From the NCBI GenBank assembly GCA_016933575.1, contig JAFGAR010000070.1, forward strand, positions 1 to 64,000: 64,000 nucleotides of DNA. Reading direction: 5' to 3'. Both the position numbers and the translations under genes were made by a program. Numbering within the stretch: position 1 is the first letter of the stretch; every line of letters starts with the position of its first letter. Under the pieces are notes generated by a model. It saw nothing but the letters and a program-made list of their open reading frames with translations. It had not been told where the DNA came from and ran no database searches. Source of the stretch: Candidatus Thorarchaeota archaeon. Its GTDB lineage: Archaea; Asgardarchaeota; Thorarchaeia; Thorarchaeales; Thorarchaeaceae. Positions 42,264-52,768 of the stretch are shown piece after piece.

Positions 42264-42486
42264 ACTTCAGCCTCACATTGAAAGGTTCAACTATAGTTTG
42301 AACGTCTTAGAATTACTGAATCAATGGTTATTACATTTTGATTGTACGGACTATTAAGCCACTAACCATTAGTACAATTTCAATCTGCTATTGGTTTGCT
42401 AATTATATATAGATATCCTGATTCACTCAACCCTAAGTTATTCCGATTTTTAGAATAAACTGTCTATTTATTTCATATGTGCCAAT

Positions 42487-45400
42487 TTAATCCTTCTTCT
42501 TAATCAACCTCTTTGAGCCCTGGCGAACTTCCTCCAAACTGGAATCTGATTCTAACAAATCTTTTACAATAGACCCTGTCTTGCTAGAAGATAATCCCAA
42601 GCGTTCTGATATTTCCGCACGGGTTAATCCAGTATCACTATTCAATATCTCCTGCCTGGCACGATTTATTGGATCTGTTAATGATATTGATTCAACGGGA
42701 CTAACATTTGGTGTGGTTACTGGTGATGAGACATCTACAATTCCTGGTCCCCTTTTTCGTTTCATCAATGCTATAGCAAGAAGTGGAAATGAAACGCCTC
42801 CAGCTATTACTGCTATCATTACTGGATTGTTCAAGATTATGTCTAAGATACCAGAGTTTGGAGCTGTGATAGCTATGTGTCGGGGCGAAGATAATGCTAG
42901 CCACGTTGATAATGAGCCATTATATTGAACGACAATATCTAACGCAATTGCATCCAATGGCACAGTGAATTCGATTGTAGCCACTCCATCGCTGGAGGTC
43001 GATGCACCCATGATAGTAATTCGAGAACCATCTTCTGTAATAACAGTAATTGAGAATACTAGTTGAATACCACTAACTGGAGTACTTTGTTGATGAACTG
43101 TAGCTGTTACAAGAAGTACTTCGCCTGTCTGTATCTCTTCCACAGCAGATACTGAAATCGTATAGGTTGCTTTTTCCAGTATAACAAGATCAATGTATGC
43201 GATCTGAGTTTCGCAATCACTGGCTATTACTTCAAGCGACAGGTTGTATGTTCCTGGTACAAAAGTACTGAGCCAGATTGAAGTCGAATAATTCTGAGAG
43301 CCTGCTGAGTATACCAGCGAGTATTCAACACTATTTAGAACCACTTTCACATTGGCCCAATCAATTGGAATCATATTGTTCGTATCTGCTAACTTAATCG
43401 TGATTAGGATTGTTTCGTTTTCGTATTGGGAAATCTGTGAAGTGAATTCAATTTGGGTTGGTATTGGCATAACATCAATAATGACTTGACCAGTTCCGTT
43501 ATCATATCCTGCACACTCAAGAAGTATATTCAAAGTATAGCTTCCAGTGTGTACTGATCCACCTCCAATCTCAACAATATATGTCCCATTCCCTAAGTCT
43601 ATCACGTTACTAGTACTAATCCAGTCAATAGATGAGAGAGCCCCACTAATTCCACTATTTGTTCTTGTATCGAGGAATGTGAATCTAATGGAAGTAGACT
43701 CTCTTGCAAACATCACTAGAGGTTCGGGATTCACTACAATAGTGGGAATGAGTAAGATAGTAATTTCTAACATGTACGAATGTGTGGAATAGCCATAGGC
43801 TAATGTCGTGATGTTGAACGTATGTATACCAACGCCTAGGTCTTGTCCCTCAATATTTAGAACCCAATGGTCTGTACTCCACACTACACTCTGAGTCACT
43901 TCTTCTAGAGTGACAACACAAATGGCTCCTTGAATGATGCTCAAATTACTCATTCTATAGTAGATATCCGCCAGTTCATTTTCATCAAAATAGAACGTGC
44001 TTGTGGATGGTAAGACGCTCAATGTTGTGGATTCCTGAATGACTGTTAGAATGTTCGAATACCATCCGTCACTGTAACCCGTCATATTTGCAGTAACTGT
44101 AACATTCCATGTACCAAGGTCAATTTCCGATGCCAGAATACTAAAATGCCATTTCTTATCAATTGAATTATAGACAAGGTCATAGACTGTACCGTTGATT
44201 GAGAGTCGCACGGTTGCCCCAACTATTGGTTGAAAATCTTCAGTGTAAATGACCGTTAGATTTACAGTATCTGTATAGCTTGGTTGTAAGTTTCCCGGCT
44301 CCCAAGTCACAATAAATGAGTTTGCGGCAAGTGTCACATTTACTCCCAAAGTAAGGTTGGCTCGATGAGTGTAGCCATATAGCCATGCACTGATTGTAGC
44401 TTCGTAATAGCCTATGCCTAACTCATTACCGGAAATACTTATTCTCCAAGCATTTGATGAGTAAGTAAGATTGTAAATGTGCGTATCAATGGTCATATTG
44501 ACTATTGCTGTATCAGGAACATCTCCTCCATAGTATGTATAATCAACTACTAACGTCAGTACGCCTGTGTATTCGATTGTCACATTGCTTGGGTCCCAAA
44601 TCACGCTAAGTTGATCTGTAATCACTTCACTGACCATCAAGGTTTCTAGAGCTTCTGCATAAGTATAACCATAGGCATCTGCTCGAATGATAACTGTATG
44701 TTCACCTAAGTCAAGATTGATACCGGTCAAATTGAAGTACCAAAGATCTCCAGATGATAGTAATGGAATTGGAGTAGTTCCGTCGATTGAGATATTGATA
44801 TTAACTCCTGTTGGAACTGCTTGACCTGTTAGAACATAGAAGTAGTTAGCAGTGAGGTCTATCTGACCTAGATAGTCAATTGTAATTGAATTCCAATCAA
44901 GATCTAGATTAGTTATAGCCTCAATTATATTGAATTCAATTGAGGCGTTTACTGCAAACTGATACCCATATTTACTGATGTTTACAACAACGACATGATT
45001 ACCGAGATTAAATGAGTTGTTGAATTCAAACCAATAGACACCATTTGTTCCATGTAACACGTAAAGCGTTCCATTAATACTGATTGTCTTAAGCGTCGCG
45101 TTCTCGATGAGTGAACCATGGGAGTCTCGATATTCAATCTCAAGGATGATGCTCTCAGTCCAATCTATAGTATCTGTAAGCCAGGAAGCAATTGCTAGAG
45201 TTGGTTCTTCATCAACAGCAAGAGTTGTGGTTGCAAATTGACTTGAGTATACGTCCCCTGAAGCAAGTATACTCATGCTATAGTTACCTAATCCTGGAGG
45301 ATTCATATTTCCATAGAATTTATACTGATAACCTCCTATAGAACCATTCCATATTAGTGACCAATTATCAAACCCAATCGTGACATTTAGAATCCCTGTT

Positions 45401-48400
45401 GATATGCTAGTTCCATTACTCATCCTGTAGTAGACAGTTAAAGTTGTAGATTCAATAAAGGTGATTGAATTGCCATTGGACCATGTCACTTGGATAGTTG
45501 TCGGATCTTTGGTCAGAGTGAGGTACTCTGATGTGTTATGAGCGATTTTGAAACCATACTTTTTAGCATCAACCACAACTGTGTATGTTCCAAATCCCGG
45601 TGGAATATCCGATCCATTGAAGCAGATACCATATGAACCTTCAGTTGCATTCCATAGGAGATTCCAAGTTTCAATCTCGATAGTAACATTGACCGATGCT
45701 CCCAGAATTGGTGATGAATTACTCATCAGATAGTCTACAAACAAGTATGTGTATTCAAAATATGACACATTATTCTGATTTGGAGAACTCCATCTGGGTA
45801 TCAAAGTTGTTATTTCTTCGTTTATGTGGAGATTCAGATAATTGTCAGTCAGCCCAACAAATCCAAATCTTTCTGCTTTAATCTTCAATTCATGTGTTCC
45901 GAATCCAGGCAATGAGTCAAATCCATTGAAAACTAAACGATATGTTTCACTTAGACTATGCCAATGTAGCTCCCAGAACATAGTTGTATCGATGGTGACA
46001 TTGACAGTTGCAAGAGCGATTGGTGTACCATCCGATGTTGTATAGTTCACAACGAGGATTGTTGATTCAACATAAGAAATATTGTCTCCACCAATCCAAT
46101 AACAATCAATCATCACTGACTCGGATAGTATTCGTAATGTCTCTAAGTTATATTCAGCATCCTTATACCCTTCATGTAATATGTAAGTGCTAGAAATATA
46201 GAGTCTATGTGTTCCTAGACCTGGGGGATCCATATTACCAGTGAATGTGAATACATAGAGGTGTAGGTCTGAGTCGTACGTTGCTTCCCAGATATCCGTT
46301 CCAATTCGAATAGTCACGTACGCATCTTCAACAGGAGAACCATCTGATATGGAATAATTGATGTGGATTGTTGCACTCTCTGTGAAAGTAATGGTATTAT
46401 TTCCGTCCAACCATATGGCATGAAGTGTTGTTGCTTCTTGATTGAATGTGATGGACTGCGAAATGTCAATTTGAGAGAGATAGTTTGATTTCCATGCTTG
46501 GGCTAGCAAAGTATGAGGTCCAATCACAGGAATGGGGAAAGTATCCCCTGTGAAGACCACCTCATATGCTTTTTCCGCCTCATTCCAATTTGCAGGCCAA
46601 GTCAAGACATATGTAACATTCACTGTTGCCCCTAGTACTGCAGCACCACTTTCCAATCGGTAATATATCCTGAGTATTGTTGTTTCGAGGTATGTTATTG
46701 TATCGCTTGGTACCCATTCAAAGGAAATGGTCGTGTCTTCTCGTCGTATTGTGAATTTTTCTTCTAAATCGACAGATGGAAGATAGCCATAGCCAGAAGC
46801 ATTGATTAATACGTCAAAAGTATCAAAGTAAAAACTACTATCATTACCTCTAAACTCCCTTTCATACGCATTGCTAGTACTATTCCAGACGAGGTCCCAG
46901 AGAGTCCCATCTATCGTCACATTGAGCATTCCTGTTGTAATTGGTGTTGAGTTACTCATGATGTACTGAACAGATAGGATCGTTGTACTATAGTAGGTGA
47001 TATTATTACCATTAGTCCAAAAGATAACAAGACTGGTGGGTTCTAAGCCAATTGTCAGCGTTTCTGTATTATTTGATTGGTATTGGAAATCACTCTTTGA
47101 GGCATTGATGACTAGTGAATAGGTCATGAAATCTAGCGAGCTATCCGACCCTGAGAAAGTTCCTTCATAAGCGTGCGATTGAGAGTTCCATGTAAGATTC
47201 CACGTGACACTGTTTATTGTGACATTGACAACAGCATCGAGAATCCAAGTATCGTTATACATCATATAGAAGACTTGCAAAGTTGTATCTTCAACATAGG
47301 TGATATTATCACCATTGGTCCAAGTAATTGTCAATTTAGTCGGAATGACTGGAATTATCAATTCTTCATCGTTATTTGTCTGGTAACCGAATCCGTAACT
47401 CCAAGCTTGGACAATTACAGTATAGGTTCCAACTCCAGGATATACATCCGAACCATTGAATCTCAGTTGATAATATTCCGCAGACTCGTTCCAATACATC
47501 AACCATGTTCTTGAATTAACTGTTGCATTGATGTATTCTAACACTACTGGTTCATCATTGTCATAGTTGTACTCAGCAATCAGGTAAGTATACTCATAGA
47601 ATCCTGGGTTATTTACTCCATTTGCCCAGTAGACATACAGAGAAGTTGGTTCCTCAACAAGAGTGACTCTCTCAGTTGGATCCAATACTGCTTCAAATCC
47701 TAATCTTGATGCGTGAATAATTACGGTAAATGAGCCAAGTGCTGGTAGATCTTCAGATCCTTCAATATAGAGGTAGAATTTCTGCGCTGTTGAATTCCAT
47801 ACCATTGGCTTCAGAACACCTGCTACAGTTGCGTTGACAATGGCATCAGATATCGCACTATTGTTGTTATTCATGATATAATTTACAGTCAGGACACATC
47901 TACCCATGTAAGTAGTTTCATTCGTAGGAATCCATTGAACTATGAGTGTTGTTGCTTCATTTTCAATAGTAAGGGAATCGTTATCAAATACAGTAATGAA
48001 TCCATATCGAGAAGCGTTAATTGCAAGAGAGTGTGTTCCTAAGCCGGGCGGTGCATCACTTCCTGAGAATTCCCATCTATATGTCTGAGTTCCTCCATCC
48101 CAAGTAAGGTTCCATGTTGATACGCCAATCGTAATGTATACTATAGCACCTGAAATTGGTGTTCCATTAGACATTGTGTAATTGATTGAGATAATCGTTG
48201 ATTCAACATATGTTATTGTTGACGGACCTATCCATTGCGTATCAATGGTTGTTGGTTCTGGTCTTAATATCAGATCTTCATCTATATTCTCTTTATTGGC
48301 AAAACCGTACTTATCTGCTTTAATTGTCAGCTTATGCGTTCCAAAGCCTGGAGGCAAATCCGAACCATTGAATATCAAGATGTATGATTCTGATCCATCC

Positions 48401-51078
48401 CAAATTAGATTCCACGAAGGATATCCGCTGATTGTTACATTCACCATAGCTCCTTCAATAGGTGAACCATCACTCATATTGTAGGAAACGATTAGAGTAG
48501 TCTGCTGTACAAATGTGATATTGTAATCTGAGGACCATTTGATTGTTAATGAGGTTGACTCAATATTAATAGTAAATGAAGTAGTGCTGTTTGAATGGTT
48601 TTCAAATCCGAATTTTCCAGCCGCAATATTGATGCTATGTGTTCCCAATCCTGGAAGTACGTCACTACCATTAACAGTCAGATAGTATAGCTTTGAAATT
48701 GGATTCCAGTGTAGTTCCCAAGGTGTTGTATCAATTGTTACATTTACGATAGCATCCAGTACTGGTTGACCATCAGACATTGTATAATTTACAATTAACA
48801 TGGAGTCCTGTACATAGGTGATAACATCTCCATTTAACCAAGAAAATGTGAGAGAAGTGTACTCCTTATGAATCGTAAGTGTCTGAGTTGTGTCACTCTG
48901 TTCTCTATATCCTTCCCGCCAAGCCTCTATCTCGAGATTGAAGGCTCCAAATCCTGGGAATACATCAGTTCCATTGAACGTGATTCTATAGAGGCTTAGG
49001 TCTCCATCCCAATGGAGTGAATAAGGTGTTCCATCAATCGTTACATTGACAGTTGCATCAGTAACCGGGATTCCACCAACTCGATTGTAAGTCACTAACA
49101 GACTTGTTGTTTGGACATAAGAGATGTTGTTTGTATTCGACCATTGTACAAAAAGCGGTTGTGTATCATGAATGAGTAATGCATCAATAATTAAACTCTG
49201 GTTTTCTATTGCATACCCTTCAGCATAGACTCTAACAGTATAAATCCCTGAAGATTTTCCTGATGTATCAATAGATGCTGTCCAAATTCCATTACTCAAA
49301 TCTATCAGACTTGTATTAGTGCCTCCATCAAATGAATACATGACCATAGCATAAGCACCATCCAGTCCTTGAGGCGTGAATGTATCTGTTAGATTGACAC
49401 TAATGGAAAAACTACTGTCAGTATATGCATCTATTTGATATGACGAAGCAGAGAAACTAGTAGGATAATAAAGGACCAGCTCTTTAGTTCTGTATCCTGC
49501 TTCTGTGCCATTACACCAGTATTCAGTAATTGTATACTGACCATTTGAAAGTGTAGTTGAACTAATGTCCCATAAGTAATGTGATTTTCCAGTGACTACT
49601 GACTGATTATTTGGAGCCCATATTTTGGAACTAAGATGAAAGATCGTGAGATTCGTAGTACCTGTACCCACGGGATTTAGATCTATATCTGTCAAAGTTG
49701 AATTGATATTAATTTCAGAATCTATGGAAGTCTTCGTAAAAACCTCAATATCATTTTCTGCATCATAAGTCTGTATTGAAGTTAGATAATTTCGAGATGA
49801 GGATATCAGAGTCCAAGTATCGTTGCTTAATTCAGAGCATTGGATGACACTTTGAAGTCTTTCATAGCTCGAGTGGTTTGTAGATGGTGCTGATGATTTG
49901 TAGAGTCCTGACACAATCCATGTTGTTGGTATTGTTAGATTGAGAAATTTCCGTTCAGCTATCATTGGATATTCAATAGCAGTTGATACATTCCATTCTA
50001 TATCTTGTCCCGACTCGGTGGCAAACCAATTTGAAGGCGATGATACTGATTTTCTGTAAGAAAGTACCATTGTATAGGAAATCTCAACAGACTGACTTGA
50101 GTCAAATTCTATGCAATCAATATTATCTTCATCAGAAAAAATCCATGTTAATCCTGAAAGCGCTGATGTGTTACCCCTAATATTTACACTCGTTGGATCC
50201 AAGTAGACAAGAGCATTGTTACTGGTCTTATTCCATGGTGTGTATGTATAGTTGAGTTCGGCTTCTCTCATCTGCCCAGAATCATATTGATCCCAAATAC
50301 CATCTCTAATGTGATATCCTGTTTCAAGTCCGAGATAGGGATATTGTGCCCTCCAGTATATTTTATTGAATTTCCATTGACCATCGTAAATCCCCTCCAT
50401 TCCAGTCCCATCGATAACAACATAGTATTTAGTACTAGCATTTAGAATTGCATTATCAAGTGAGCACTCATGAGTGATTGTCACCCAAGACAATCCTTGT
50501 TGAAACGGAGTTATCCATGAAGTGATATTTGTCTGTTTATCTGAATAATCACTCCTTACCACGAGGTAAGCATGTCCAAGATCCGGATAGTATGGATATA
50601 CTAGTGCACCAAATGTGTAATTTTCTAATTTTCCATCGTGTGGTTGACTATAAAATTCCTGATATAATGCATCGTATACGAGCCCTGAAACGTTTTGAGT
50701 ATTAATGTAGTTATTTGGATTCACACTGAGCCTTTCATGCTCTGCAACAGCAGTGATCGAACCAACTTCTATTGAAACCTCATACAGTTCCCATGATGGA
50801 ATATAATATTCTAAAAGGTTCAACTCTCCTACATGCTGATTAATGTTAGAATAGGAGTTTACAATATGCAAGGATTGTGTACTAATGTTACGTGTCATGA
50901 AAGCTATTGAGTCTGATATACTTCCTAATCCTTCGACCGATGCTAAGGTTGAAAAATTGTGAAAAGTACTATCCTGATTAAATTCACTGGCATAGCTGTT
51001 TTCTAAAGTCGTATTTCCTGTTGGAACAGATAATAAGCTAATCATAAGGAAGACCATTAAAACAGCCAAACGTTTCAT
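42487..51078 (-). CDS. Giant surface protein with about 20 Ig-like repeats and a cytoplasmic winged-helix domain
   Basis: A 2863-residue type I membrane protein. There is a signal peptide (1-24), then an N-terminal domain (about 30-400) nearly matching the neighbour's (both contain D-A-L-Y-Q-E-F-Y, Q-P-H-D-G-K-L-E-N-Y, L-G-H-A-Y-L-V-V-R-S, Y-T-Y-T-P-W-N-K-T). About 21 Ig-like repeats of 95-100 residues follow (about 640-2735), each with T-Y-x-E-x-T-x-L, G-x-x-V-N-V-T-I, W-x-L-x-W and F-x-G-S-D-x-x-P-G-x-G-T-H. One membrane helix is at about 2740-2765 with K-R-K-R inside. The last 65 residues form a MarR/ArsR-type winged helix (R-A-E-I-S-E-R-L-G-L-S-S-S-K-T-G). A surface protein ending in a DNA-binding domain suggests a direct membrane-tethered transcription regulator. 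Confidence 0.82.
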   Translation of the reverse strand: MKRLAVLMVFLMISLLSVPTGNTTLENSYASEFNQDSTFHNFSTLASVEGLGSISDSIAFMTRNISTQSLHIVNSYSNINQHVGELNLLEYYIPSWELYEVSIEVGSITAVAEHERLSVNPNNYINTQNVSGLVYDALYQEFYSQPHDGKLENYTFGALVYPYYPDLGHAYLVVRSDYSDKQTNITSWITPFQQGLSWVTITHECSLDNAILNASTKYYVVIDGTGMEGIYDGQWKFNKIYWRAQYPYLGLETGYHIRDGIWDQYDSGQMREAELNYTYTPWNKTSNNALVYLDPTSVNIRGNTSALSGLTWIFSDEDNIDCIEFDSSQSVEISYTMVLSYRKSVSSPSNWFATESGQDIEWNVSTAIEYPMIAERKFLNLTIPTTWIVSGLYKSSAPSTNHSSYERLQSVIQCSELSNDTWTLISSSRNYLTSIQTYDAENDIEVFTKTSIDSEININSTLTDIDLNPVGTGTTNLTIFHLSSKIWAPNNQSVVTGKSHYLWDISSTTLSNGQYTITEYWCNGTEAGYRTKELVLYYPTSFSASSYQIDAYTDSSFSISVNLTDTFTPQGLDGAYAMVMYSFDGGTNTSLIDLSNGIWTASIDTSGKSSGIYTVRVYAEGYAIENQSLIIDALLIHDTQPLFVQWSNTNNISYVQTTSLLVTYNRVGGIPVTDATVNVTIDGTPYSLHWDGDLSLYRITFNGTDVFPGFGAFNLEIEAWREGYREQSDTTQTLTIHKEYTSLTFSWLNGDVITYVQDSMLIVNYTMSDGQPVLDAIVNVTIDTTPWELHWNPISKLYYLTVNGSDVLPGLGTHSINIAAGKFGFENHSNSTTSFTINIESTSLTIKWSSDYNITFVQQTTLIVSYNMSDGSPIEGAMVNVTISGYPSWNLIWDGSESYILIFNGSDLPPGFGTHKLTIKADKYGFANKENIDEDLILRPEPTTIDTQWIGPSTITYVESTIISINYTMSNGTPISGAIVYITIGVSTWNLTWDGGTQTYRWEFSGSDAPPGLGTHSLAINASRYGFITVFDNDSLTIENEATTLIVQWIPTNETTYMGRCVLTVNYIMNNNNSAISDAIVNATVAGVLKPMVWNSTAQKFYLYIEGSEDLPALGSFTVIIHASRLGFEAVLDPTERVTLVEEPTSLYVYWANGVNNPGFYEYTYLIAEYNYDNDEPVVLEYINATVNSRTWLMYWNESAEYYQLRFNGSDVYPGVGTYTVIVQAWSYGFGYQTNNDEELIIPVIPTKLTITWTNGDNITYVEDTTLQVFYMMYNDTWILDAVVNVTINSVTWNLTWNSQSHAYEGTFSGSDSSLDFMTYSLVINASKSDFQYQSNNTETLTIGLEPTSLVIFWTNGNNITYYSTTILSVQYIMSNSTPITTGMLNVTIDGTLWDLVWNSTSNAYEREFRGNDSSFYFDTFDVLINASGYGYLPSVDLEEKFTIRREDTTISFEWVPSDTITYLETTILRIYYRLESGAAVLGATVNVTYVLTWPANWNEAEKAYEVVFTGDTFPIPVIGPHTLLAQAWKSNYLSQIDISQSITFNQEATTLHAIWLDGNNTITFTESATIHINYSISDGSPVEDAYVTIRIGTDIWEATYDSDLHLYVFTFTGNMDPPGLGTHRLYISSTYILHEGYKDAEYNLETLRILSESVMIDCYWIGGDNISYVESTILVVNYTTSDGTPIALATVNVTIDTTMFWELHWHSLSETYRLVFNGFDSLPGFGTHELKIKAERFGFVGLTDNYLNLHINEEITTLIPRWSSPNQNNVSYFEYTYLFVDYLMSNSSPILGASVNVTIEIETWNLLWNATEGSYGICFNGSDIPPGFGTYTVVVDAKKYGFKIAHNTSEYLTLTKDPTTIQVTWSNGNSITFIESTTLTVYYRMSNGTSISTGILNVTIGFDNWSLIWNGSIGGYQYKFYGNMNPPGLGNYSMSILASGDVYSSQFATTTLAVDEEPTLAIASWLTDTIDWTESIILEIEYRDSHGSLIENATLKTISINGTLYVLHGTNGVYWFEFNNSFNLGNHVVVVNISKYGYQFAVNASIEFNIIEAITNLDLDWNSITIDYLGQIDLTANYFYVLTGQAVPTGVNINISIDGTTPIPLLSSGDLWYFNLTGINLDLGEHTVIIRADAYGYTYAEALETLMVSEVITDQLSVIWDPSNVTIEYTGVLTLVVDYTYYGGDVPDTAIVNMTIDTHIYNLTYSSNAWRISISGNELGIGYYEATISAWLYGYTHRANLTLGVNVTLAANSFIVTWEPGNLQPSYTDTVNLTVIYTEDFQPIVGATVRLSINGTVYDLVYNSIDKKWHFSILASEIDLGTWNVTVTANMTGYSDGWYSNILTVIQESTTLSVLPSTSTFYFDENELADIYYRMSNLSIIQGAICVVTLEEVTQSVVWSTDHWVLNIEGQDLGVGIHTFNITTLAYGYSTHSYMLEITILLIPTIVVNPEPLVMFARESTSIRFTFLDTRTNSGISGALSSIDWISTSNVIDLGNGTYIVEIGGGSVHTGSYTLNILLECAGYDNGTGQVIIDVMPIPTQIEFTSQISQYENETILITIKLADTNNMIPIDWANVKVVLNSVEYSLVYSAGSQNYSTSIWLSTFVPGTYNLSLEVIASDCETQIAYIDLVILEKATYTISVSAVEEIQTGEVLLVTATVHQQSTPVSGIQLVFSITVITEDGSRITIMGASTSSDGVATIEFTVPLDAIALDIVVQYNGSLSTWLALSSPRHIAITAPNSGILDIILNNPVMIAVIAGGVSFPLLAIALMKRKRGPGIVDVSSPVTTPNVSPVESISLTDPINRARQEILNSDTGLTRAEISERLGLSSSKTGSIVKDLLESDSSLEEVRQGSKRLIKKKD
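42865..49165 (-). repeat. Tandem Ig-like repeat array within the giant surface protein
   Basis: About 21 consecutive coding repeats of roughly 290-300 bases each. Repeats 2-4, 7, 8 and 11-13 are most alike (shared M-S-N/D-G-x-P-I and G-S-D-x-P-P-G-x-G-T-H). The last seven diverge strongly, which suggests expansion in the membrane-distal part. Repeats differ at the DNA level, so the array is old rather than a recent slippage product. Confidence 0.75.
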
Positions 51079-51201
51079 CTTATTTTTCCTCAGGCAACAA
51101 ACGGTCGATGAACTGCACGACAGATATACATATCTTCCTCATTTTGTTTGAAAAGGTGAGCTGTTATGTACTACTTTTCATTTAAAGAAGGGTTCGTCGA
51201 A

Positions 51202-51711
51202 TTACGTATAGTATGATGGACCTGTTTCGGTTGATTCAACAGGTTTTGCTCCTTGTTGACCTGTGATATCATTGAGCAATGCAATCACCATGTCAATGGC
51301 ACTATGGAGTCTTCTTACTGTATTCCATAGTATCTGTTCGGAGAATGCATCATCATAGATTCTATCCGAAACAACAAAACCCGGACCCTGTGGTTGAGGT
51401 CCTTGTTGTCCAGGTCGTGGTTGGACAAATCCCAGATTGATATTCTGTGTGAAGCTGAACTTCAATGCATCCATCTGGAACTGACGGAGCTTCTCTGCAG
51501 TCAACAATTTCTGGTGTTGCGGTGATATCATGATTTGCGACTCAAACTGGATATACTTCTGATCATTTGGTCGCACAACAGTGAAGAAGAAGCGCATGAA
51601 CTTGACTTTGTAAAGAAACTCAGCTCTCGGGTTGGAGATACTCTCGACTTTTGTGCCTTCTCTCGAGAACCATTCTCTTATTGCTTCCTTGTAGTAATCT
51701 GAACCTTCCAC
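51202..51711 (-). CDS. DUF2299-like archaeal protein
   Basis: A 169-residue soluble protein fitting the archaeal DUF2299 pattern: Y-K-E-A-I-R-E-W-F near the start, a beta-strand section with F-L-Y-K-V-K-F and K-Y-I-Q-F-E-S-Q-I-M-I-S-P-Q-H-Q-K-L-L, a helix R-Q-F-Q-M-D-A-L-K-F, then R-I-Y-D-D-A-F-S-E-Q-I-L-W-N-T-V-R-R. A Pro/Gln/Gly loop (about 97-110) interrupts it. The family's function is unknown. It lies 52 bases downstream of the amidase gene on the same strand. Confidence 0.7.
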   Translation of the reverse strand: MEGSDYYKEAIREWFSREGTKVESISNPRAEFLYKVKFMRFFFTVVRPNDQKYIQFESQIMISPQHQKLLTAEKLRQFQMDALKFSFTQNINLGFVQPRPGQQGPQPQGPGFVVSDRIYDDAFSEQILWNTVRRLHSAIDMVIALLNDITGQQGAKPVESTETGPSYYT

Positions 51712-51763
51712 TTGTTGTCCTCCGTCATAATACGATGGAGTGTGTTCTCACTTAACGCTTGTG

Positions 51764-52567
51764 CTAGTCGGGAAATCTCTGGACAGTATCATACCCAGTA
51801 CGTGCCCTATCAAGATAGCAGGTTATCTGTTTCCTCACAGAAGAGAGCATATCCGTATTTCCTTTTGTATGTATTATCCGTTCTTCGGAGTTACACCTGG
51901 TCAATACAAGTCCCCAAGGATCCACAATCTGGCTATGACCAAAATAGATCTTCTTGTCAAATCCAAGACCTATTCTATTGGCTGCAGCTACATACAATTG
52001 ATTCTCAATAGCTCGTGCTTGAACTAATGCATTCCAATGAGCACTTCGCGGATCAGGAAACGCAGCTGATACAACCAGAATCTCTGCCCCTTCGAGTGCG
52101 AGCTTTCTTGACACCTCTGGAAATCGGATATCATAGCAGATCTGTACACCGACTTTGATTCCACCGCAGTCCATCAGGACAATCTTTGTTCCTCCGTCAA
52201 ACACATCATGTTCTTCTTGAAATGGGTGTATTTTTCTATATGTACCAAGTATCTCGCCAGATGGTGTCGCTGCAGCTAGAGTGTTGTAGTATCTCTTTTC
52301 GCTCTTCTCTATTCCAGTTCCAAATACATAGGCTTCATGTTTTTTGGCAATTCTAGAAAGGAAATCGCTTGTGGGACCAGGAATCCCTGCGCTTATTCTG
52401 TCATAGTCCTCATGACGGAATCCAACTGCAAATAGTTCTGGTAGGACAATAAGGTTCACGCAATCAGTTGGTCTTAATTCTTTAAGTACCCTCTCTACTG
52501 TTTTATAATTCGATTCCCTATCTCCTTCCCTACATGCTATCTGAACAAGAGTAATTGTGAATTCCAT
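51764..52567 (-). CDS. Carbon-nitrogen hydrolase (nitrilase superfamily, omega-amidase-like)
   Basis: A 267-residue enzyme with the Glu-Lys-Cys catalytic triad in its family motifs: L-P-E-L-F-A-V-G-F near residue 45, Y-R-K-I-H-P-F near 115 and Q-I-C-Y-D-I-R-F-P-E near 148. It also has G-H-S-Q-I-V-D-P-W-G. The Y-R-K-I-H-P-F-x-E-E sequence resembles omega-amidase/Nit branches that hydrolyse 2-oxoacid amides or deaminated glutathione. The frame extends to 52630, but M-E-F-T-I-T-L-V-Q is the conserved start, so the ATG at 52567 is used. Confidence 0.9.
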   Translation of the reverse strand: MEFTITLVQIACREGDRESNYKTVERVLKELRPTDCVNLIVLPELFAVGFRHEDYDRISAGIPGPTSDFLSRIAKKHEAYVFGTGIEKSEKRYYNTLAAATPSGEILGTYRKIHPFQEEHDVFDGGTKIVLMDCGGIKVGVQICYDIRFPEVSRKLALEGAEILVVSAAFPDPRSAHWNALVQARAIENQLYVAAANRIGLGFDKKIYFGHSQIVDPWGLVLTRCNSEERIIHTKGNTDMLSSVRKQITCYLDRARTGYDTVQRFPD

Positions 52568-52768
52568 TAGTGAATCCTTCTCCTTATGTCTACATCTTTG
52601 AATACATTGTTGTTGATAAGCAAACCGCAATTTGGAGGCACTTTCAAATTAACAACACACATCATAACGCTTAATTGTACGTCTCTGACTAGCGAGCTTG
52701 ACGGCTCACAGCGGACGTGTTTCTTGTTGGTAAACGAAGTAAATACCGAGCCAAAGAGCAGGAAGGAT

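Noticed and set aside
52586-52768. Extended N-terminus for the ferredoxin-like PorD
   Set aside because: It covers the divergent promoter; the ATG at 52769 has a strong ribosome site and matches the family start.
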